A DNA stretch of 58,115 bases from NCBI RefSeq assembly GCF_001613145.1, contig NZ_BDBU01000051.1, positions 1 to 58,115 of the forward strand. Direction: 5' to 3'. The notes under the pieces were generated by a model. The model worked only from the letters and a program-made list of their open reading frames with translations. It ran no database searches and was not told where the DNA came from. Shown piece after piece: positions 16,366 through 23,794 of the stretch. The first letter of the stretch is position 1. Each line of letters starts with the position of its first letter. This DNA is from Nocardia jejuensis NBRC 103114. Lineage in GTDB: Bacteria > Actinomycetota > Actinomycetes > Mycobacteriales > Mycobacteriaceae. The translations under genes and the position numbers were made by a program.

Positions 16366-17181
16366 TTACTCGTTGACCAGCCGCAATCCGGGGCTGCGAA
16401 CCTGCCTGCGGTCCACCAGCCACACCATGACGCTCTGGTCGGCGGCCGGATCGAGCGTCTCGGCCTCGATCTCGATCTCGCCGCGTTGCGGATGGTCTAT
16501 CCGCAGGATGAACGAGCGGTGGTCGCTGACCCGATGTTCGCGCCAGCGGCGGGCGAATTCGGGGGTGCGGTTCAGTGCGGTGATGGTGGCGGCGACGGAG
16601 GCGTCGTCGGCGAAGCGCGTGTGCGAGGCGCGGAGCGACGAGGTGACCATATCCGCGGCGTCGTCCCAGTTCAGAAAGTATTTGCGCGCGTCGGGGTTGG
16701 TGAACAGATAGTGCGCGAAGTTGCCCTGTCCGGCCTCGTCGAACACGCCGAGGGGTTCGGCGAGGTCGCGCCAGGCGGGATTCCAGGCCAGTAGGTCCAG
16801 CCAGCGGCCCAGGATGAACGCGGGTGTGGGGTGCAGCGCGTCGATCACGGCCTGCACGGTCTCGGAGACCTGTTCGCGGGCCTGGCCGCTGGACGGGCAG
16901 GTCTCCTCCATGCCGAAGGCCAGCTTGCCGAAGTGGTGCCGTTCGATTTCGTTGAGCCGCAACGCATCCGCGAGCGCGCCGAGCACCGCCACGGACGGGT
17001 TGGTGTCGCGGCCCTGTTCCAGCCGGGCAAGATAGTCCGAGCTGACCCCGGCGAGCGCGGCGACCTCCTCGCGGCGCAGTCCGGGCGTGCGCCGGCGGCG
17101 GCCGACGGGCAGGCCGACCTCCTCGGGCTGCAGCTGGGCCCGGCGTGCGATGAGAAACTCGGCGAATTCGGATCGGGACAC
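16366..17181 (-). CDS. XRE-family regulator with MmyB-like ligand-binding domain
   Basis: A 271-residue regulator. Residues about 25-80 form the helix-turn-helix typical of this group (RTPGLRREEVAALAGVSSDY, followed by LEQGRDTNPS). Residues about 105-265 match the MmyB-like PAS-type ligand pocket (ALHPTPAFILGRWLDLLAWN, and ADQSVMVWLVDR-type end). Such genes usually sit divergent from the gene they control. Here the divergent neighbour is yceI, with a 22-bp dyad between them, so repression of yceI is the simplest reading. Confidence 0.93.
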   Translation of the reverse strand: MSRSEFAEFLIARRAQLQPEEVGLPVGRRRRTPGLRREEVAALAGVSSDYLARLEQGRDTNPSVAVLGALADALRLNEIERHHFGKLAFGMEETCPSSGQAREQVSETVQAVIDALHPTPAFILGRWLDLLAWNPAWRDLAEPLGVFDEAGQGNFAHYLFTNPDARKYFLNWDDAADMVTSSLRASHTRFADDASVAATITALNRTPEFARRWREHRVSDHRSFILRIDHPQRGEIEIEAETLDPAADQSVMVWLVDRRQVRSPGLRLVNE

Positions 17182-17250
17182 CTCACCATGGTGCCTGATC
17201 CCGGGCCCGTTATCCCAGCCCTGGCAGGTCCAGGATCAACCCGGTGTGGT

Positions 17251-17272
17251 TAAGCGGACCTCGGTCCGCTTA
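17251..17272. promoter_or_regulatory. 22-bp dyad operator in front of yceI
   Basis: TAAGCGGACC, a 2-nt spacer TC, then the exact complement GGTCCGCTTA. It ends 10 nt before the yceI start codon and lies 70 nt upstream of the divergent MmyB-like regulator. The position and symmetry suggest an operator; a bound repressor would block yceI start. Confidence 0.65.
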
Positions 17273-17282
17273 TTCTTCTCTC

Positions 17283-17825
17283 ATGACGACTTCCGAGCAG
17301 ACCACCATCGCCCCCGGCTCCTGGACCCTGGACGCCGCCCACTCCTCGGTGAACTTCACCGTCAAGCACCTGGGCATCTCCAAGGTTCGCGGCCGCTTCA
17401 ACCGCTTCGAGACCGCGTTCGTCGTCGACAACGAGGGCAAGGCCGTGATCGAGGCCACCGTGTACTTCGATTCCTTCGACACCGGCAACGAGTACCGCGA
17501 CAACCACGTGCGCAGCGCCGACATCCTCGATGTCGCCAACCTCCCGCACCTGACCTTCCGCGTTCCCGAGGGCATCAAGGTCGCCGAGGAGTTCGAGGTC
17601 ACCGGTGAGGCCACCATCGGCGGCATCACCAAGCCGGTCACCCTCGACGTCGAGTGGGGCGGCGTACAGCTGTTCCCCGGCGACAACAAGAACCACGCGG
17701 GCTTCAACGCCACCGGCTCGATCAAGCGCAGCGACTTCAATGTCGCCCCCGGTCTGCCGACCGCCATGCTCAGCGACAAGATCACCGTCGAGCTCGACAT
17801 CCAGCTCGTCGAGCCGGAGGCCTGA
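17283..17825 (+). CDS. YceI-family lipid-binding protein
   Basis: A 180-residue beta-barrel (lipocalin-like) protein of the YceI family, which binds long polyisoprenoid or lipid ligands. Recognisable features are WTLDAAHSSVNFTVKHLGIS near residue 13, VRGRFNRFE, the RDNHVRSADILD segment near residue 74, and GGITKPVTLDVE. There is no signal peptide, so this copy is cytoplasmic, unlike the periplasmic E. coli protein. The ATG at 17283 has no ribosome-binding site and lies 10 nt after the dyad, so the leader is very short. It is closed by a strong convergent terminator. Confidence 0.95.
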   Translation: MTTSEQTTIAPGSWTLDAAHSSVNFTVKHLGISKVRGRFNRFETAFVVDNEGKAVIEATVYFDSFDTGNEYRDNHVRSADILDVANLPHLTFRVPEGIKVAEEFEVTGEATIGGITKPVTLDVEWGGVQLFPGDNKNHAGFNATGSIKRSDFNVAPGLPTAMLSDKITVELDIQLVEPEA

Positions 17826-17930
17826 ACTCCCTCCACCGCAGCGGATTCAGTGCGGTGGCCGGTGTGATCCGCGCCGCCGCAGCCTGATTCGCTGACCGCA
17901 GTGCCGCCGACCGCGGTCGGCACGACGCAG

Positions 17931-17961
17931 AACAGCCCGCGACCTCAGGTCGCGGGCTGTT
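17931..17961. terminator. Bidirectional hairpin between yceI and the racemase gene
   Basis: A perfect 14-bp stem, AACAGCCCGCGACC and its complement, around a 3-nt loop, lies between two convergent genes. A second palindrome (GCCGACCGCGGTCGGC) precedes it near 17906. Confidence 0.85.
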
Positions 17962-17991
17962 GCCGTACGGGGCCGTGTCAGGCCCGAAAGA

Positions 17992-19089
17992 TCAGTCGGC
18001 CCAGACCTGTTCGAACGGGGTGCCGACGGTGGGTGGGGGAGTGGGGGTGCCGCCGGGGGTGCGGGAGAACCGCGGCGCGGGCGCGTGCTGCACGATGCCG
18101 TCGATCTCGATCAGACCGGTCCGCGCCACGATGTGCTCGTTCTGCTCGGCCTCGCTGAAGGTCAGGACCGGTGTGGTGCAGGCGTCGGTGTCCTTGAAGA
18201 TGGCCCACCACTCGTCGCGGGTCTTGGTCTTGAACTTCTCGGTGAACAGCTTGCGCAGCTCATCCTGGCCGTTCGGATCGATCTGGAACGGCAGGCCCTC
18301 GGGGTCGATCTCCAGGCCCTTCAGGAACTCGGCGTAGAACTGCGGCTCGATGCAGCCGACCGCCATGTACTTGCCGTCGGAGGTCTCGTAGGTGTCGTAG
18401 AACGCCATACCGGTGTCGAGCAGGTTGGTGCCGCGCTCGTCGGACCACAGGCCGACGCCCTTCATGCCCCAGATCATGTGCGAGAGCGCCAGCGCGCCGT
18501 CGATCATGGCCGAGTCGATGACCTGACCCTTGCCCGAGTTCTGGCGCTCGACCAGCGCGGCCAGGACTCCGAAGACCAGGAACATGGAGCCACCACCGAA
18601 GTCCCCGACCATGTTCAGCGGCGGAACGGGACGCTCACCCTTGCGGCCGATGGCATTGAGCACACCGGTCAGCGAGATGTAGTTGATGTCGTGCCCGGCG
18701 CGGTCCGAGAGCGGACCGTACTGGCCCCAGCCCGTCATCCGGCCGTAGACCAGGCGCGGATTGCGCTCGAGCGCGGCGTCGGGTCCCAGACCCATGCGCT
18801 CGGTCACGCCCGGGCGGAAGCCCTCGAGCAGCACGTCGGCCTTCTCGATCAGCCCGAGCACCTTCTCGATGTCGGCCGGATTCTTGAGGTCGGCCTCCAC
18901 GATGGTGCGGCCGCGCCACTGCGCGCGCTCCATGAAGCCGGGCAGCTGGTTGGGGCGCTGCACCCGGACCACGTCCGCGCCAAGGTCCGCGAGCAGCAGC
19001 GCCGCGTGCGGACCGGGGCCGATGCCGGCCAGTTCAACAACCCGCACGCCCGCGAGCGGGCCCTGCTTGGCGGTGGATGGAGTGCTCAC
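17992..19089 (-). CDS. mcr: Alpha-methylacyl-CoA racemase (CoA-transferase family III)
   Basis: A 365-residue member of the CaiB/BaiF superfamily closely resembling M. tuberculosis MCR, which interconverts (R)- and (S)-2-methylacyl-CoA so that branched chains can enter beta-oxidation. Seen in the sequence: the N-terminal GVRVVELAGIGPGPHAA, FRPGVTERMGLGP, the catalytic His of AGHDINY (about residue 133) and the catalytic Asp of VGDFGGG (about 163). Both are offset by 7 from the M. tuberculosis pair His126/Asp156. It is a single gene, convergent with yceI. Confidence 0.93.
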   Translation of the reverse strand: MSTPSTAKQGPLAGVRVVELAGIGPGPHAALLLADLGADVVRVQRPNQLPGFMERAQWRGRTIVEADLKNPADIEKVLGLIEKADVLLEGFRPGVTERMGLGPDAALERNPRLVYGRMTGWGQYGPLSDRAGHDINYISLTGVLNAIGRKGERPVPPLNMVGDFGGGSMFLVFGVLAALVERQNSGKGQVIDSAMIDGALALSHMIWGMKGVGLWSDERGTNLLDTGMAFYDTYETSDGKYMAVGCIEPQFYAEFLKGLEIDPEGLPFQIDPNGQDELRKLFTEKFKTKTRDEWWAIFKDTDACTTPVLTFSEAEQNEHIVARTGLIEIDGIVQHAPAPRFSRTPGGTPTPPPTVGTPFEQVWAD

Positions 19090-19283
19090 AGGCCCCTACC
19101 TCGGTTCAATCGTCGTCGATCATGTGCCCCAGCCCCCGGGGCCGGTGTTGACACTATGACAATAAGTGGTCGGTCCCCCGGAGGGCACCCCCCGAATCCG
19201 GCCGCTCGCGTGATCCTCGACGCGCGGCGCTGCGCGCACCGGTAGTGGACAATGCTGGGGAATCTCGAGCTGGAGGAACCGCA

Positions 19284-19766
19284 GTGAGCGCAATGGGCGA
19301 GGTCCTGGTCGGCCTCGCGATTCTGATCGGCCTGCTGGGCATCATCGTGCCGATCCTGCCGGGGGTGATCCTCATCCTGGCCGCGATCCTGGTCTGGGCG
19401 ATCATGACCGGCGGGACGTCGGCCTGGATCGTATTCGCCATCTGCACAACGCTTCTGGTGATCAGCGGCGTCATCAAGTACACCTGGCCGGGCCGCAGGC
19501 TGAAGGAGGCGGGCGTGCCGAACCGCACCCTGCTGCTGGGCGCGGTGTTCGGCATCGTCGGCTTCTTCGTGGTGCCGGTTGTCGGGCTGATCCTGGGATT
19601 CGTTCTGGGCGTGTACCTTTCGGAATACCAGCGGATCAAGGAGCATCAGGCCGCGTGGCAGTCGACGATCCACGCGCTCAAGGGCGTGGGCCTGTCGATG
19701 CTGATCGAGCTGTTCGGCGCGCTGATGGCGACCGGAGTCTGGCTGATCGCGGCCCTCGCGCTCTGA
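19284..19766 (+). CDS. DUF456 family membrane protein
   Basis: A 160-residue, very hydrophobic protein with about four to five membrane segments and the glycine-rich pattern of DUF456 (LIGLLGIIVPILPGVILILA near residue 10; GAVFGIVGFFVVPVVGLILG in the middle). I chose the GTG at 19284 because GGAGG stands 8 nt upstream. Its function is unknown. It converges on the amidohydrolase gene with only 14 nt between the stops. Confidence 0.9.
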   Translation: MSAMGEVLVGLAILIGLLGIIVPILPGVILILAAILVWAIMTGGTSAWIVFAICTTLLVISGVIKYTWPGRRLKEAGVPNRTLLLGAVFGIVGFFVVPVVGLILGFVLGVYLSEYQRIKEHQAAWQSTIHALKGVGLSMLIELFGALMATGVWLIAALAL

Positions 19767-19780
19767 CGCACCGCGCGCGA

Positions 19781-20866
19781 TCAGCCGAACCGGTTGCGGC
19801 GGTGCGGATTCCGGCCCTCGCCGGGATTTCGCGGATTCGCCGGGTTTCGCGGGTCGGCCGGATTGCGCGGATCGGCGGGCGTACCGGGGTCGACGGGATT
19901 GCGCGGCTGCCCCGGGCGCGGACGGCTGATCTGCCGGGGACGACCCGGTTGACGCGGCGGCCCCGGCTGGATGATCGGAAACGGCACGGTGCTCGGCGGC
20001 GGAGTGGGCAATTCCGAGCGATGCAGCCGCAGCGTCGGTGAATCCGATTCCGGGCGGGCCGCCGAGCCGGGCATCGGCAGGGTCGGATTCGGGTCCTGCA
20101 AGTGCCGTTCCTTGGCGGGCAGGCGGTAGAAGGCGCGCGCGTTGTCATCCAGCACTCGATGCAGATCCGAACCGACCGCGGTGGCTATGACGTCGATATC
20201 GGTGTCCCGGAACGGCCGTCCGGCGCGGGTGCCCGGCAGGTCGGAGCCGAACATGAGCGCTTCGGGGCTGACCGCGTGGATCTTGCGCAGTGCCATCCCG
20301 ACGTCCATGGCGACGCGGCCGAAGCCCGATGCCTTCACCTTGGCCCCGCGATCGACGAGGTTCAGCAGGTAGGGCAGGCATTCGTCGCTCATGCCCATGT
20401 GGTCGATCGCGAGCACGGGAAGTTTGGTGATGACCGGTTCCAGCGAGCCGAGCATGGACCCGTCGATGTACAGCTCGACATGCCAACCGGCCAGCTCGTA
20501 CGCCCGCAGCGCGAGCATGGTGAGCCCGACGATATCGCCGCCGCCACGCTTGAGGTTGAAGCGCAGCGCGCGAACGCCCGCGCGATCCAGCGCCAGGATC
20601 TCCTCGTCGGTCGCGTCCACGTGCAGGTTGGTGACGCCCACCCAGCCCTCGCCCAGTTCGGCGAGGGCCGCGGTCAGCCAGCTCTGATCGGTGCCCTGGA
20701 AGGACCCGATGACCACCGCACCACCGTCGATACCCAGGCGCGACATGCGCTTGCGGTAATCGCCGATGGTGTACGGGTCGGGCAGGTAACCTTCGTTCTC
20801 GACCAGCGGATACCGCGGATCGATGATGTGGACATGGGCATCGAACACGTGATCAGCATGCCTCAC
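19781..20866 (-). CDS. Amidohydrolase-2 family metal-dependent hydrolase with a long disordered tail
   Basis: A 361-residue protein. Residues 1-250 form a TIM-barrel metal hydrolase of the amidohydrolase-2 class: DAHVHI with His11/His13, IDHMG with His156, and FGSDLPG with Asp209. Residues about 252-361 are a Pro/Arg/Asn-rich extension, ending in a repeated DPRNPA / NPRNPG unit (residues 322-350), which ordinary family members lack. The GTG start at 20866 lacks a clear ribosome-binding site. It follows fprA on the same strand after 49 nt and may be co-transcribed with it. Substrate unknown. Confidence 0.85.
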   Translation of the reverse strand: MRHADHVFDAHVHIIDPRYPLVENEGYLPDPYTIGDYRKRMSRLGIDGGAVVIGSFQGTDQSWLTAALAELGEGWVGVTNLHVDATDEEILALDRAGVRALRFNLKRGGGDIVGLTMLALRAYELAGWHVELYIDGSMLGSLEPVITKLPVLAIDHMGMSDECLPYLLNLVDRGAKVKASGFGRVAMDVGMALRKIHAVSPEALMFGSDLPGTRAGRPFRDTDIDVIATAVGSDLHRVLDDNARAFYRLPAKERHLQDPNPTLPMPGSAARPESDSPTLRLHRSELPTPPPSTVPFPIIQPGPPRQPGRPRQISRPRPGQPRNPVDPGTPADPRNPADPRNPANPRNPGEGRNPHRRNRFG

Positions 20867-20915
20867 AACGGTGACAAGTGTGGATGACCTTGTCCGCCTG
20901 TCGGATTCGTGCAGG

Positions 20916-22337
20916 TCAGGAGGGGTTGGCGGTCTTGTCCGGCTCGCTGGCCCGGAACATGTCCTCGCGCTCGACGACCTTGACCCGCTCGCGGCCCTCC
21001 GGCTCGCCCAGTGCGCGCTCGTGCGCGTCGAGGCGGTACCAGCCGGCCCAGGTGGTGAACGGGACGCCCTTGCCCTCGAGGAAGTCGGTCACCGCGTCCA
21101 GCCCCGGCTCGACGGCCGGGGTGAAGTTGGCGGCGTCGTCCAGCAGGCACGCGACGGTCTCGTTGGCATCGCCCTTGGTGTGGCCGATGAGGCCGACCGG
21201 GCCACGCTTGATCCAGCCGGTGACGTAGGTCTGCGGCACGTAGCGCTCGGCGCCGTCGGCGTTCTCGTCGGCGAGCACGCGCCCGGCCTCGTTCGGCACG
21301 GTCCCGGCCTGCTCGTCGAACGGCAGGGACGGGATGTTCTGCGACAGGTAGCCCACGGCGCGGTACACGGCCTGGATGTCCCAGTCCTTGAATTCGCCTG
21401 TGCCCTTGCAGTTTCCGGTGCCGTCGAGCGAGGTGCGCTCGGTGCGCAGACCAACGACCTTGCCGTCGGCGTCGCCGACGATCTCCGACGGGCTCTCGAA
21501 GAAGTGCAGGAACAGCTTGTGCGGGCGGGCGCCGACGTCGCGGATCGCCCACTGCTCGAGGGTGTTGCAGATCATGTCGACCTGCTTCGAGTGGCGGCGG
21601 GCCGCTTCCGAACCCTCGTCGTAGTCGATGTCCTCGGGATCGACGATGACCTCGATGGTCGGCGAGTGGTCGAGCTCGCGCAGTTCCAGCGGCGTGAACT
21701 TGGCCTGAGCCGGTCCACGGCGGCCGAACACGTGCACCTCGAGCGCCTTGTTGGACTTGAGGCCCTCGTAGACGTTCGGCGGGATCTCGGTCGGCAGCAG
21801 TTCGTCACCGGTCTTGGCGAGCACGCGCGCCACGTCCAGGGCCACGTTGCCGACGCCGAGAACCGCGACCTTCTCCGCCTCCAGCGGCCAGGTGCGCGGC
21901 ACGTCCGGGTGGCCGTCGTACCAGGACACGAAGTCGGCGGCGCCGAAGCTGCCGTCCAGTTCGATGCCCTTGATGTCGAGCGCGCGGTCCGCGTTCGCGC
22001 CGGTGGAGAAGATGACGGCGTCGTAGAAGCCGCGCAGGTCCTCGAGGGTGATGTCGACGCCGTAGTCGATATTGCCGAGCAGGCGGACCTGCGGCTTGTC
22101 GAGCACCTTGTGCAGGGCGGTGATGATGCCCTTGATGCGCGGATGATCCGGCGCGACGCCGTAGCGGATGAGGCCGAACGGCGCGGGCATGCGCTCGTAG
22201 AGGTCGATGCTCACTCCGTCGAAACCGGTGGGGGCATCGGACTTCATCAGGGCGTCGGCGGCGTAGATCCCGGCCGGGCCCGCGCCCACGATCGCAATGC
22301 GTAGCGGACGAGTAGTCGCTGCACTCTGTTCGGTCAT
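20916..22337 (-). CDS. fprA: NADPH-ferredoxin/adrenodoxin-type reductase FprA
   Basis: A 473-residue flavoprotein that passes electrons from NAD(P)H to ferredoxins. The FAD-binding GAGPAGIYAADAL (about residue 18), RYGVAPDHP (about 60), NADP-binding GVGNVALDVARVL (about 160) and GWIKRGPVGLIGHTKGDA (about 385) match M. tuberculosis FprA and mitochondrial adrenodoxin reductase. I chose the ATG at 22337 with AAAGGG upstream; a GTG lies 4 codons further up. A near-consensus IdeR/DtxR box is found 57 nt upstream of the start, so iron-dependent repression is likely. Confidence 0.95.
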   Translation of the reverse strand: MTEQSAATTRPLRIAIVGAGPAGIYAADALMKSDAPTGFDGVSIDLYERMPAPFGLIRYGVAPDHPRIKGIITALHKVLDKPQVRLLGNIDYGVDITLEDLRGFYDAVIFSTGANADRALDIKGIELDGSFGAADFVSWYDGHPDVPRTWPLEAEKVAVLGVGNVALDVARVLAKTGDELLPTEIPPNVYEGLKSNKALEVHVFGRRGPAQAKFTPLELRELDHSPTIEVIVDPEDIDYDEGSEAARRHSKQVDMICNTLEQWAIRDVGARPHKLFLHFFESPSEIVGDADGKVVGLRTERTSLDGTGNCKGTGEFKDWDIQAVYRAVGYLSQNIPSLPFDEQAGTVPNEAGRVLADENADGAERYVPQTYVTGWIKRGPVGLIGHTKGDANETVACLLDDAANFTPAVEPGLDAVTDFLEGKGVPFTTWAGWYRLDAHERALGEPEGRERVKVVEREDMFRASEPDKTANPS

Positions 22338-22393
22338 TCTCTCGCGCACCCTTTGGGTCGAAACGATCTTGCCGTCGGTCTTGGCCGTCTTTC

Positions 22394-22412
22394 TTAGCTT
22401 AGGCTAAGTTGA
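22394..22412 (-). promoter_or_regulatory. Probable IdeR/DtxR iron box upstream of fprA
   Basis: TTAGCTTAGGCTAAGTTGA matches the IdeR consensus TTAGGTTAGGCTAACCTAA at 15 of 19 positions, with the central TTAGGCTAA perfect. It lies 57-75 nt upstream of the fprA start, where it would overlap the promoter. Binding by IdeR under iron-replete conditions would repress fprA. Confidence 0.75.
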
Positions 22413-22478
22413 CGCCCTGGCTACGGGGTGGTGCCGTCTCCGGCCCCCGACGCTGCAGCGTTGCTGCGTAGTGAGGCT

Positions 22479-22500
22479 ATTCCCGCCGGTAGGCGGGAAT
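22479..22500. terminator. Small hairpin between fprA and the membrane protein gene
   Basis: ATTCCCGCC and its complement GGCGGGAAT around GGTA: a 9-bp perfect stem. It lies in a divergent gap, so its role (terminator of a short transcript, or operator) is not settled. Confidence 0.35.
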
Positions 22501-22627
22501 TGTCGTGATTCTATCGGTGCGGCCGGACGCCCGACCGCGCCGGTGTGGCGAACCGCCGCGAGGCCCGTTCACGGCGTCGGATGGCGCCGCGCGCCGGACA
22601 CCCGCGCCGACCAGGCATGATCAAGCC

Positions 22628-23137
22628 ATGGCCGACCCCAGCGAACCCAGCCCCGAATCCGGCGAGCCGACCGGCGATTCCGCCCGTTCGGCGCGTGGAT
22701 CGGCCGAGGTCACCGCGGAGCCGCCGATCCCGATCGATCAGGGTGAAACCCGGTCCATGCTGCCGTTCCTGGTGGCCGCGGGTGTGATCGTGTTGGTCGT
22801 GGCCGGAATCGTGGTCTCCACGCTGCTCTCGCCGGCTGAGAAGAATCTCACAGATTCCGGTCGCGTCGCGATCGCCGCCCGGAACTTCGTCCAATCCCGC
22901 AGCGAGACCGACTCGTTCGACGCGAGCACCGCCTGCGCGAATTTCGACGAGAACCGTTCGCCGCTGAATTTCCCCGGTGCGAGCGGCAAGAAGATCGATC
23001 TGGTCAAGGTCGAGAACACCGCGATCGAGGGGGACAAGGCCACCGCCGACGTCACCTTCCGGGTCGAGGGCCGCGAATCCACCGGGAATTGGCACTTCAC
23101 CAGAGCCGACTCCACCTGGCTCGTCTGCACCGCCTGA
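22628..23137 (+). CDS. Single-pass membrane protein with extracytoplasmic domain
   Basis: A 169-residue protein starting MADPSEPSPESG. Residues 1-43 are an acidic, Pro/Ser-rich cytoplasmic tail, about 45-66 form one membrane helix, and about 70-169 form a small exported domain of alternating strands (ATADVTFRVEG) that resembles the NTF2-like/DUF4878 folds of mycobacterial membrane proteins. Two Cys residues in the exported part could form a disulfide. Function unknown. It is divergent from fprA and is closed by a strong hairpin at 23171-23198. Confidence 0.82.
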   Translation: MADPSEPSPESGEPTGDSARSARGSAEVTAEPPIPIDQGETRSMLPFLVAAGVIVLVVAGIVVSTLLSPAEKNLTDSGRVAIAARNFVQSRSETDSFDASTACANFDENRSPLNFPGASGKKIDLVKVENTAIEGDKATADVTFRVEGRESTGNWHFTRADSTWLVCTA

Positions 23138-23170
23138 ACGCCTGATGGGGACGGCTGTCGGGGGCTCGCG

Positions 23171-23198
23171 CACCGCACGCGCGCCCGCGCGTGCGGTG
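23171..23198 (+). terminator. Strong hairpin terminator
   Basis: CACCGCACGCGCG and its exact complement around a 2-nt loop: a 13-bp stem 34 nt after the membrane-protein stop. It isolates that gene from the SAM-IV promoter that begins 6 nt later. Confidence 0.75.
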
Positions 23199-23203
23199 AG
23201 GGT

Positions 23204-23233
23204 TTGACAGCCGGGCCTTGCCTCGGTCAATCT
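23204..23233 (+). promoter_or_regulatory. Promoter of the SAM-IV/rhodanese-metZ operon
   Basis: A perfect -35 TTGACA (23204-23209), an 18-nt spacer and a -10-like CAATCT (23228-23233). The predicted start at about 23240 falls exactly at the first base of the SAM-IV aptamer, which supports the assignment. Confidence 0.7.
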
Positions 23234-23239
23234 CAACCC

Positions 23240-23355
23240 AGGTCATGAGTACCAGCGTCAAGCCCCGGCTGGCTGGTCGGCAACCCTCCTCCGCGGTGGG
23301 GTGCTCCGGGTGACGACCTGGCCACGCGCCGGACAGCGGCGCGGCAAGTGCGGAT
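23240..23355 (+). ncRNA. SAM-IV riboswitch
   Basis: The sequence GGTCATGAGTACCAGCGTCA, the following AAGCCCCGGCTGGCTGG, CGGCAACCCTCC, CGCGGTGGGGTGCTCCGGG and TGACGACCTGG reproduces the conserved core of the SAM-IV aptamer (P1 GGTCAT/GACGACC, the SAM-binding junction and the GGGGTGC loop). SAM-IV riboswitches occur in actinobacteria in front of sulfur amino acid genes, including the Rv0390-metZ position. It precedes the rhodanese start by about 20 nt, with an AGGAGG ribosome-binding site between, so control of translation start is likely: SAM would shut off expression. Confidence 0.93.
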
Positions 23356-23371
23356 TCACAGGAGGTTCGAC

Positions 23372-23794
23372 ATGAGCTACGCGGGTGACTTGACGCCGAA
23401 GCAGGCGTGGGAACTGTTGCGTGACAACCCGGATGCGGTGCTGGTGGATGTGCGCACCGAGGCCGAGTGGCGCTTCGTCGGCGTGCCCGACACCAGCGGT
23501 ATCGGCCGTCCGACCAAGCTCATCGAGTGGGTCGACACCACCGGCACGCCCAACAATCGCTTCGTGGACCAGCTGAAGCAGGCTCTCACGGACCGGGATT
23601 CGGGTTCGGACGCGCCGGTGATCTTCATCTGTCGTTCCGGGCAGCGGTCCATCGGCGCCGCCACGGCGGCCACCGCGTCCGGATACGAACCCTCCTTCAA
23701 TGTTTCCGAAGGTTTCGAAGGCGCGCTCGACGCGCAGGGACATCGCGGCAGCAGCGGCTGGCGCGCCGACGGTCTTCCGTGGAGGCAGTCATGA
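23372..23794 (+). CDS. Rhodanese-like sulfurtransferase (Rv0390-like)
   Basis: A 140-residue single-domain rhodanese. The catalytic Cys87 lies in FICRSGQRS, and the N-terminal CH2A-like VLVDVRTEAEW is present. It has a perfect AGGAGG ribosome-binding site 6 nt before the ATG. It is the first gene under the SAM-IV riboswitch and overlaps metZ by 4 nt (ATGA), the same pairing as Rv0390-Rv0391. A role in moving sulfane sulfur for MetZ-dependent homocysteine synthesis is an attractive inference; the partner is not proven by sequence. Confidence 0.95.
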   Translation: MSYAGDLTPKQAWELLRDNPDAVLVDVRTEAEWRFVGVPDTSGIGRPTKLIEWVDTTGTPNNRFVDQLKQALTDRDSGSDAPVIFICRSGQRSIGAATAATASGYEPSFNVSEGFEGALDAQGHRGSSGWRADGLPWRQS

